A stretch of DNA of 64,000 nucleotides, taken from the NCBI RefSeq assembly GCF_000455325.1, contig NZ_HG322951.1:1331061-1395060 (forward strand). The letters run 5' to 3'. Position numbers and translations under genes: made by a program. This document shows, piece after piece, positions 57,693-64,000 of this stretch. Origin of the DNA: Mycolicibacterium septicum DSM 44393 (GTDB lineage: Bacteria; Actinomycetota; Actinomycetes; Mycobacteriales; Mycobacteriaceae). Below the pieces are notes generated by a model. That model did not search any database. It saw only the letters and a list, made by a program, of their open reading frames with translations, and was not told the DNA's origin. How positions within the stretch are numbered: position 1 is the stretch's first letter; every line of letters begins with the position of its first letter.

Positions 57693-58760
57693 ATGCCCAG
57701 CCACAGCACCATTGCCGGCGTCCATGCCGTACTACCTCCGCATCGGTATACGCAGGACGAGGTCACCAGCGCCCTGCTTGACCTGCCGGGATACGCCGAG
57801 GTCGAGGATGTGGTGCGGGCCCTGCACAAGAGCGCGAAAGTGAACAGCAGGTATCTGGTCCGGCCGCTGGAGGAATACGCCGATCTCGACGATTTCGGTG
57901 AGAGCAACGGCCTGTTCATCGAGCATGCGACCGAACTGGGCTGCGCGGCACTGTCCGGGGCCCTCGACGAGGCGGGGCTACGCCCCGAGGACGTCGATCT
58001 GATCGTCACCACCACGGTCACCGGCGCCGTGGTCCCGTCCTTGGACGCGCGCATCGCCGGGCGACTCGGCCTGCGGCCCGACGTACGGCGCATCCCGATC
58101 TTCGGACTGGGCTGTGTGGCCGGCGCCGCCGGCATCGCGCGGCTCAACGACTATCTGCGGGGCGCGCCCGACAAGGTGGCCGTCCTGGTGTCGGTCGAAT
58201 TGTGTTCGCTGACACGCAAACACAATCCCACGATGCCGACTCTGGTGGCCGGCGCGCTGTTCGGCGACGGCGCCGCCGCGGTGGTGGCGGTCGGCGAACA
58301 ACGGGCACGCAAGCTCAACCCGACCGGACCCGATGTGCTGGACTCACGCAGTCATCTGTATCCAGACTCGTTGCACGCCATGGGTTGGGACATCGGCTCC
58401 GATGGTTTCGAGATCGTGCTGAGCGCTGAAGTCCCGAGCTTCGTAGGGCGCTACCTGGGTGACGATGTCACCGGGTTCCTCGGCGATCACGGCCTTTCCG
58501 TCGACGATGTGTCCGCATGGGTCAGCCATCCCGGTGGGCCGAAGGTGATCGAGGCGATCATCGATACCCTCGGATTGCCCGAGGACGCATTGGATCTCAC
58601 CTGGCAGTCGCTCGCCGACGTCGGCAATCTCTCCTCGTCCTCGGTGCTGCACGTGCTGCGCGACACCATCCGCAAACGGCCGGAGTCGGATACCCCCGGG
58701 GTGATGATGGCCATGGGTCCGGGCTTCTGCTCGGAGCTCGTCCTGCTGCGCTGGCGCTGA
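57693..58760 (+). CDS. Type III polyketide synthase, Pks10-like
   Basis: Chalcone/stilbene-synthase-family type III PKS of 355 residues, condensing a long acyl starter with malonyl-CoA to alkylresorcinol or alkylpyrone products. The catalytic triad is visible: Cys141 in [11 protein letters not shown], His279 in VSHPGGPK and Asn312 in GNLSSSS. The sequence closely resembles M. tuberculosis Pks10 (353 residues) throughout, including LPPHRY and [14 protein letters not shown]. The ATG at 57693 fits that alignment and has a -10 box upstream; an ATG seven codons earlier is less likely. The stop overlaps the methyltransferase start by one base. Confidence 0.94.
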   Translation: MPSHSTIAGVHAVLPPHRYTQDEVTSALLDLPGYAEVEDVVRALHKSAKVNSRYLVRPLEEYADLDDFGESNGLFIEHATELGCAALSGALDEAGLRPEDVDLIVTTTVTGAVVPSLDARIAGRLGLRPDVRRIPIFGLGCVAGAAGIARLNDYLRGAPDKVAVLVSVELCSLTRKHNPTMPTLVAGALFGDGAAAVVAVGEQRARKLNPTGPDVLDSRSHLYPDSLHAMGWDIGSDGFEIVLSAEVPSFVGRYLGDDVTGFLGDHGLSVDDVSAWVSHPGGPKVIEAIIDTLGLPEDALDLTWQSLADVGNLSSSSVLHVLRDTIRKRPESDTPGVMMAMGPGFCSELVLLRWR

Positions 58761-59269
58761 TGGCGGCGAAGAGATTCACCGCGCTGATCGCCCTCGTCGC
58801 CGTCGAGCGGGTCCTCGAACTGGTGGTGTCCAAACGCAACCTGCAGTGGAGCATCGCCCAGGGCGGCAAGGAATTCGGGGTAAGGCACTATCCGGTGATG
58901 GTGGCGCTGCACAGCGCGCTTCTGGTCGGCGCGGTGGTGGAGGCGCGCCGGCGCCGGCCATCACCGGTGCTCGGCCGGATCATGGTGGCGGTCGTGCTCG
59001 CGGCCCAGGCGCTGCGGTGGTGGTGCATCACCACGCTGGGCAGGCAGTGGAACACCAGGGTCGTGGTGGTTCCAGGAGCCACGCGCGTGGTCGACGGTCC
59101 GTACCGGGTGTTGCCGCACCCGAACTACGTGGCAGTGGTCACCGAGGGAGCGGCGTTGCCGCTGGCCGGCGGTGCGTGGATCACCGCTCTGGTGTTCACG
59201 GTGGCCAACGCCGCGCTGCTGCGGACCCGGATCCGCGTGGAAAACGAAGCGCTGCAAGGCCTGACGTGA
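58760..59269 (+). CDS. ICMT-family (isoprenylcysteine carboxyl methyltransferase-like) methyltransferase
   Basis: Membrane methyltransferase of 169 residues with four to five hydrophobic helices and the C-terminal SAM/ICMT signature GPYRVLPHPNYVAVVTEGAALPL. Homologues beside type III PKS genes (SrsB of Streptomyces, BpsB of Bacillus) O-methylate alkylresorcinol-type products. The start ATG overlaps the PKS stop; the stop overlaps the FAD gene start (GTGA). The most likely substrate is the phenolic lipid made by the upstream PKS; this is inferred from context. Confidence 0.88.
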   Translation: MAAKRFTALIALVAVERVLELVVSKRNLQWSIAQGGKEFGVRHYPVMVALHSALLVGAVVEARRRRPSPVLGRIMVAVVLAAQALRWWCITTLGRQWNTRVVVVPGATRVVDGPYRVLPHPNYVAVVTEGAALPLAGGAWITALVFTVANAALLRTRIRVENEALQGLT

Positions 59270-60291
59270 TCGATCTGCTCGTCGCGGGTGGCGGCCCGGC
59301 CGGGCTGGCCACCGCGGTGCACGCAGCGCGTGCCGGGCTGGAGACCGTGGTGGTGGAACGGCGCCAAGGCCCGATCGACAAGGCCTGCGGTGAGGGGCTG
59401 ATGCCGCACTCGGTCCGGCAGCTGCAACGTCTGGGTGCGGAGGTGGACGGACGCGCATACAGGTCCTTCTACGGCATCCGCTACCTGGACGGACACCGCA
59501 CCGCCGAGGCCAGGTTCCGCGACGGGGCCGGGCGCGGAGTGCGTCGCACCGTTCTGCACGCCGCACTGTCCCAGGCCGCGTCGGAAGCCGGGGTCCGGGT
59601 GGTCCAGGGTGAGGTGGGGCCGGTGACCCAGGACTCGGCATCGGTGAGCGCGGCCGGTTTTCGGGCCCGCTATCTGGCGGCCGCCGACGGCCTGCATTCG
59701 CCCATCCGCCGCTCGCTCGGGCTCAGCGGCGGAGAGGGCAGGAGACGCCGCTGGGGAATCCGGCGGCATGTCCAGATCGCGCCGTGGTCGGATTGTGTCG
59801 AGGTGTACTGGGGTCCTGACGCCGAGGCGTATGTGACACCGGTCGGGGAGAACTGTGTCGGGGTGGCGATTCTGACCTCGGTGCGCGGCGGCTTCGACGA
59901 GCACCTGGCGGCATTCCCGTTGCTGGCCGAGCGGATTCACGGCCTCGAGCACGGCCACGACCGGGCGGCCGGGCCGTTGCGGCAGAAGGTCCGCAACCGG
60001 AGCGCGGGCCGGGTATTGCTGGTCGGCGACGCGGCGGGATACGTCGATGCCCTCACCGGGGAGGGGATGGGCCTTGCCTTCGGCGCGGCCGAACTCCTGG
60101 TGGGGTGTGTACGCGCGGACCGGCCGGGTGATTACGACCGGCAGTGGCGGGCGATGACGCGCCGCTATCGGTTGCTGACGGCAGCCCTGTTGCACGGCAG
60201 CGGTTTTGGTCCGGTGCGGGCGTGTATCACCCCGGCTTCGGCGGCGCTGCCCTCGGTGTTCGCCCGCGTGGTCAACGCTCTTGGCGAGTAG
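59266..60291 (+). CDS. FAD-dependent oxidoreductase (SrsC-like hydroxylase) of the type III PKS operon
   Basis: Flavoprotein of 341 residues of the geranylgeranyl-reductase/PHBH superfamily. FAD motifs are VAGGGPAGLATAVHAARAG (about residues 5-23), the RRTVLHAALSQAA (about 94-106), the DG motif in AAADGLHSPIRR, and the GD motif LLVGDAAGYVDALTGEGMGLAF. It would hydroxylate or oxidise the methylated phenolic lipid, giving a quinol/quinone. GTG 59266 overlaps the methyltransferase stop. Its end overlaps the convergent uracil permease gene by 20 bases. Alternative: an unrelated reductase of a polyprenyl lipid. Confidence 0.86.
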   Translation: MIDLLVAGGGPAGLATAVHAARAGLETVVVERRQGPIDKACGEGLMPHSVRQLQRLGAEVDGRAYRSFYGIRYLDGHRTAEARFRDGAGRGVRRTVLHAALSQAASEAGVRVVQGEVGPVTQDSASVSAAGFRARYLAAADGLHSPIRRSLGLSGGEGRRRRWGIRRHVQIAPWSDCVEVYWGPDAEAYVTPVGENCVGVAILTSVRGGFDEHLAAFPLLAERIHGLEHGHDRAAGPLRQKVRNRSAGRVLLVGDAAGYVDALTGEGMGLAFGAAELLVGCVRADRPGDYDRQWRAMTRRYRLLTAALLHGSGFGPVRACITPASAALPSVFARVVNALGE

Positions 60292-61546
60292 GTTGGGCCA
60301 GGTTCCCCAGATACTCCAACAACCTCATGCTGTGGAAGACCAGCAACGCGGCGATGGAACCCAGCGCGATCCCGGTGAACGTCAGAGAGCCGAGCTGCCA
60401 GGTGAAGTCGGCGATCCCGATGATCAGCGGAATGGCGGCGGTCATCTGGTTGACCGGCTTGGAGAAGTCGACGTGATTGGTGAGCCAGATCCGCACGCCC
60501 AGGATGCCGACGAGGCCGTAGAGCACGATGGTCGCGCCGCCCAGCACACCCGGCGGGATCGCCGAGATCGCCGCTCCGACCTTGGGGCACAACGACAATA
60601 CGATCGCCACTATCGCGGCAACCCAGTACGCCGCGGTCGAGTAGACCCGGGTGGCCGCCATCACGCCGATGTTCTCGGCGTAGGTGGTGGTGGCCGATCC
60701 GCCCCCGGCGCCGGCCAGCACGGTGGCCACGCCGTCGGCGGCCAGCGCGCGGCCGATCATCGGATCGAGATCGGTGCCGGTCATCTGCCCCACCGACTTG
60801 ACGTGCCCGATGTTCTCGGCGACCAGTGCGATCACCGCGGGCAGGAACAGCGGCAGAACCGCCAGGTTGAACGTCGGGGTGTGGAACTCGGGCAGCCCCA
60901 GCCACGGTGCCGCGGCGATCGCCGCGGTGTCCACATCGCCGAGGACCAGAGCCAGCAGGTACCCGATCAGTACCGCGCCGAAGATGGCCAGCCTGCCGAT
61001 CAGTCCCTTGAAGAACGCCAGCGTGGCGACGAGCAACACCAACGTCACCAGCCCGACCAAGGGTCCCTTCTCGAAATTGGCCTTGGCGGCCGGCGCGAGG
61101 TTGAAGCCGATCAGTGCGACGATCGCGCCCGTCACCACCGGCGGTAGGGCCAGGTCGATCCAGTGGGTGCCGACCAGGTGCACCACCGCTCCGATGAGGA
61201 TCAACAACACCCCGACCGCGATCAAACCGCCCAGCGCGCTTCCGGTTCCGTGCGAGGCCACCGCCGCCGTGACCGGGGCGATCACCGAGAAACTCGACCC
61301 CAGGTAGCTCGGCAACCGGTTGCCGGTGATGAGCAGGAACAGAATGGTGCCAACGCCGGAGAACAGCAGCGTGGTGGCGGGCGGAAAGCCGGTGAGCACC
61401 GGGACCAGGAACGTGGCACCGAACATGGCCACCACATGCTGGGCCCCGATACCGATGGTGCTCGACCAATTGAGCCGTTCCCCGGGGTTGACGACGAAGT
61501 CGTCATCGGTGCGCGTCTCGACGTACTTCCAACTCAGCGGAATCAC
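60272..61546 (-). CDS. NCS2-family uracil permease (UraA-like)
   Basis: Nucleobase/proton symporter of 424 residues with about 14 helices. The uracil-branch signatures are ALVAENIGHVKSVGQMTG (first Glu) and ATTTYAENIGVMAATRVYS (second Glu), with an open PSYLGSSFSVIAP in TM3. These match UraA-type uracil permeases more than the xanthine/urate branch. The start is the GTG at 61546, giving the expected length; earlier start codons add a non-conserved stretch. Divergent from the SulP gene. Confidence 0.9.
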   Translation of the reverse strand: MIPLSWKYVETRTDDDFVVNPGERLNWSSTIGIGAQHVVAMFGATFLVPVLTGFPPATTLLFSGVGTILFLLITGNRLPSYLGSSFSVIAPVTAAVASHGTGSALGGLIAVGVLLILIGAVVHLVGTHWIDLALPPVVTGAIVALIGFNLAPAAKANFEKGPLVGLVTLVLLVATLAFFKGLIGRLAIFGAVLIGYLLALVLGDVDTAAIAAAPWLGLPEFHTPTFNLAVLPLFLPAVIALVAENIGHVKSVGQMTGTDLDPMIGRALAADGVATVLAGAGGGSATTTYAENIGVMAATRVYSTAAYWVAAIVAIVLSLCPKVGAAISAIPPGVLGGATIVLYGLVGILGVRIWLTNHVDFSKPVNQMTAAIPLIIGIADFTWQLGSLTFTGIALGSIAALLVFHSMRLLEYLGNLAQPTRQER

Positions 61547-61608
61547 GAATGTGACTACACACCATGATCGGCTGCCGCGCACGCGGACTGCGGCAAGAAT
61601 CAACCGTG

Positions 61609-63291
61609 ATGACAACCAACCTGGCGCGCTGGGTCCCCGGACTGGCGCAGTTCACCGGCTACCGGCGGTCCTGGCTGCGCGGCGACGTCCTGGCCGGGGT
61701 GACGGTAGCGGCGTACCTGGTGCCGCAGGTGATGGCCTATGCGACCGTGGCCGGCCTGCCGCCGGTCGCGGGGTTGTGGGCCGCGCTGGTCCCGATGGCG
61801 GTCTATGCACTGCTGGGTTCTTCCCGGCAATTGTCGGTCGGGCCGGAATCCACCACGGCCCTGATGACGGCCACGGCGCTGGCTCCATTGGCCATCGTCG
61901 ACCCGGCGCGCTACGCGGCGCTGTCGGCGGTGCTGGCCCTGCTGGTGGGGGCGATCTGCCTGGTGGCCGGTCTGTGCCGGCTCGGGTTCCTGGCCGACCT
62001 GCTGTCGCGCCCGGTCCTGGTGGGCTACATGACCGGGGTCGCCGTCATCATGATCAGCGGCCAACTCGGGAAGATCAGCGGGATCGAGGTCACCGGAGAC
62101 GAGTTCGTCGATCAGGTCCGCTCTTTCGTCGGCGGCCTCGAATCGGTGCACGTACCCACGGTTGCGCTGTCGGTCACGGTTCTGGTGCTGCTGCTCGTGC
62201 TGTACCGGATCTCACCGCGGTTCCCCGGACCGCTGGTCGCGGTGCTGGCGGCGACCGCTGTGGTGTGGCTCTTCTCCTTGGACGACAAGGGGATTCGGGT
62301 GGTCGGCGGCATCCCGGCCGGGTTGCCGGTACCTACCCTCCCGCCGGTCCCGATGACGGAGCTGGTGGCCCTGGTGATCCCGGCGGTGGGCATCGCGGTG
62401 GTCGCGTTCTCCGACAACGCCCTGACGGCGCGCACCTTCGCGGCGCGCAAGGGGGAGTCCATCGATGCCAACGCCGAACTGCGGGCACTGGGCGTGTGCA
62501 ACCTGACAACAGGTGTCACGCAAGGCTTTCCGGTCAGCTCCAGCGGCAGCCGTACCGCACTGGGCGACACCGTGGGCAGCCGAACTCAGCTGTACTCGTT
62601 GGTGATGCTGGCGACGGTCCTGCTGGTCATGCTGGCAGGCCGCGATCTTCTGGAGAACTTCCCGATGGCCGCCCTGGGGGCGCTCGTGGTCTACGCCGCC
62701 CTGCGGCTGATCGACGTGGCGGAGTTCCGGCGGCTGGCGCGCTTCCGGCGCAGCGAGCTGATTCTGGCCGTGGCCACCACGGTCGCGGTTCTGGGCCTCG
62801 GCGTGCTCTACGGGGTGCTGGTGGCGATCGCCTTGTCACTCATGGACGCGCTGAGGCGCATCGCCCGCCCGCACGACAGCGTGCTCGGCTATGTCCCCGG
62901 GATCGCCGGGATGCACGACGTCGACGACTATCCGGAGGCCCAGCTGGTTCCGGGGCTGGTGGTCTACCGCTACGACGCCCCGCTGTTCTTCGCCAACGCG
63001 GAGGATTTCCGGGAACGTGCGTTCGCCGCGGTGGAGAACGCCCCAGGCAAGGTCGAATGGTTCGTCTACAACGCCGAAGCCAACGTCGATCCGGACCTGA
63101 CGGCCGTCGATGCTCTGGAGCAGTTGCGCGGTGAGCTGGTCGCACGGGGCATCGTGTTCGCGATGGCCCGGGTCAAATCCGATCTGCGCGACGACCTGGT
63201 GGCAGCGGGCTTTCTCGACCGCGTCGGCGCCGAGCGGATCTTTCCCACCCTGCCGACCGCGGTGGAGGCATTCCGCAACCGTTCTGCCTAG
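61609..63291 (+). CDS. SulP-family anion transporter with STAS domain
   Basis: SLC26/SulP transporter of 560 residues: membrane domain (about 15-410) with VAAYLVPQVMAYATVAGLPPVAGLWAALVP, and a C-terminal STAS domain (about 435-555; PGLVVYRYDAPLFFANAEDFRERAF and WFVYNAEANVDPDLTAVDALEQL). STAS Asp in the DLTAVDAL loop is present. Substrate could be sulfate, bicarbonate or another anion; no adjacent carbonic anhydrase is present. ATG 61609 is used (a GTG one codon earlier is possible). Convergent with the partial HNH gene (4-base overlap). Confidence 0.92.
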   Translation: MTTNLARWVPGLAQFTGYRRSWLRGDVLAGVTVAAYLVPQVMAYATVAGLPPVAGLWAALVPMAVYALLGSSRQLSVGPESTTALMTATALAPLAIVDPARYAALSAVLALLVGAICLVAGLCRLGFLADLLSRPVLVGYMTGVAVIMISGQLGKISGIEVTGDEFVDQVRSFVGGLESVHVPTVALSVTVLVLLLVLYRISPRFPGPLVAVLAATAVVWLFSLDDKGIRVVGGIPAGLPVPTLPPVPMTELVALVIPAVGIAVVAFSDNALTARTFAARKGESIDANAELRALGVCNLTTGVTQGFPVSSSGSRTALGDTVGSRTQLYSLVMLATVLLVMLAGRDLLENFPMAALGALVVYAALRLIDVAEFRRLARFRRSELILAVATTVAVLGLGVLYGVLVAIALSLMDALRRIARPHDSVLGYVPGIAGMHDVDDYPEAQLVPGLVVYRYDAPLFFANAEDFRERAFAAVENAPGKVEWFVYNAEANVDPDLTAVDALEQLRGELVARGIVFAMARVKSDLRDDLVAAGFLDRVGAERIFPTLPTAVEAFRNRSA

Positions 63292-64000
63292 TAGGGCGGG
63301 GGTTTGTCGAGTTCGGTGTTGAGTCGGCGTTCGGTGTTGATGCGTTGGGTGCGGGTTTGTTGGCGTGTGTGTTGGCGGACCGGCATTTTCGTGTGTCGGT
63401 CGATGGTGGCCATTGGCGCGGACTTGGCGGGTGGGGCCGGGGTGTGGATGGCCCGGTCGGGGAACAGGATCTGGCTGAAGGGTGTGGTCTGGTAGGTGTG
63501 GCCGGTCGGCGCGGTCCAGGTGTGGCTGCCGTCGGGCTGTTGAACATCGGTCCAGCCGCCCTTGCCGGTCTCAAAGGTCTTGAGGAGGTGGTGGGTTCGG
63601 CATTTGGGTCCGAGGTTTCCGGGGTGGGTGGCACCGGCGGGCCATGCGGTGGTGTGGTCGAGGTCGCAATGGTGGGCTGCTACTCCGCAGCCGGGGAACA
63701 TGCACACGAGGTCGCGCATTTGGACGAAGGCGGCCAGCTTTGATGTGGGCCGGTAATGCGGTTGGGTGGTGAGGTCATCGGGGTGGGTGAGGTGTTTGAC
63801 GGTGGCGCCGGTGGCGATGAGTTCGGCCAGTAGCGGTGCGGGTACGACGCCGCCGCCGAGAAGGACTGCGGGAGGCCCGGTTACGGCTGGTGTGCGGTCG
63901 GCGGGGTAGTCGTTGGGGTCGGGTTTGCCGTGGATGCGTGGGTCCCGGGGTGGTTGCGACGGGCTCGCGGGTGCCTCGGCCTGGTCGTCGTGCTGGGCGC
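63288..64000 (-). CDS. DUF222/HNH endonuclease (13E12-repeat family), 5' partial
   Basis: C-terminal part of a second DUF222/HNH protein on the minus strand; the frame is open to the window end, so the start lies beyond 64000. Visible are the linker LLGGGVVPAPLLAELIATGATVKHLTHPDD, the HNH domain with [25 protein letters not shown] and RTHHLLKTFE, and the family tail TRQQTRTQRINTERR...DKPPPY. Unlike the copy at 16717 the tail is in frame. The two diverge considerably outside the HNH core. Family role unknown; it is multicopy in mycobacteria and may be mobile-element related. Confidence 0.88.
   Translation of the reverse strand, partial: AQHDDQAEAPASPSQPPRDPRIHGKPDPNDYPADRTPAVTGPPAVLLGGGVVPAPLLAELIATGATVKHLTHPDDLTTQPHYRPTSKLAAFVQMRDLVCMFPGCGVAAHHCDLDHTTAWPAGATHPGNLGPKCRTHHLLKTFETGKGGWTDVQQPDGSHTWTAPTGHTYQTTPFSQILFPDRAIHTPAPPAKSAPMATIDRHTKMPVRQHTRQQTRTQRINTERRLNTELDKPPPY

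Overview
The window is chromosomal DNA of a mycobacterium, most likely a fast-growing Mycolicibacterium. It is GC-rich and has the mycobacterial form of fba, purA, fgd1 (coenzyme F420), pknG-glnH-glnX, mutT3, thiO with a TPP riboswitch, lpqL, a WXG100 pair, an MmpL transporter and two DUF222/HNH (13E12-repeat) genes. Much of the gene order matches the M. tuberculosis Rv0356c-Rv0363c, Rv0389-Rv0391 and Rv0406c-Rv0418 blocks, with accessory genes set between them. That synteny comes from memory of the H37Rv map and was not aligned here. Many genes overlap by 1-4 bases, and several starts look leaderless (a TANNNT-type -10 box 6-8 nt before ATG/GTG).

Layout. 1-7107: form I aerobic CO dehydrogenase operon coxM(partial)-S-L-(XdhC family)-coxD-coxG-coxE. 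7104-15180: housekeeping block with a DedA protein, fba, a CHAP-domain protein, Rv0361/Rv0360c-like genes, an inserted CDF metal exporter with a promoter/operator of its own, an M50 protease, an Rv0358-like gene, purA and a hotdog thioesterase. 15183-24338: accessory block with an SDR, a membrane protein, a frameshifted DUF222/HNH gene, a P450 with its ferredoxin, an alpha/beta hydrolase, an MmpL/RND transporter, a Na+/H+ antiporter and a divergent UBP zinc-finger protein. 24363-33393: purT, a rhodanese, metZ, an SDR with a palindromic operator, a small secreted repeat protein, a GNAT, a luciferase-like enzyme, an MBL hydrolase and fgd1. 33394-37309: GntR / APC permease / class III aminotransferase cassette. 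37361-47740: pta-ackA, a VWA protein, a CtaG-like protein, pknG-glnH-glnX and mutT3. 47734-50500: thiamine genes thiE and thiOSG. 50497-57615: SGNH hydrolase, orphan WXG100 pair, ABC exporter, SPFH protein, and tandem M28 aminopeptidase lipoproteins. 57693-60291: a Pks10-like type III polyketide synthase, an ICMT-type methyltransferase and an FAD oxidoreductase in one overlapping operon. 60272-64000: uracil permease, SulP transporter and a second, partial DUF222/HNH gene.

Functional themes. The cox operon would let the cell respire trace CO. The type III PKS operon resembles phenolic-lipid / polyketide-quinone pathways and may supply a lipid quinone. pta-ackA handle acetyl-phosphate and acetate. 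pknG-glnH-glnX form an amino-acid-sensing signalling operon. The strongest new regulatory candidates are the operator in the -35/-10 spacer of the CDF exporter promoter, the palindrome on the -10 box of the SDR at 28165-29016, and a GACCA-type inverted repeat in the GntR/APC intergenic region.
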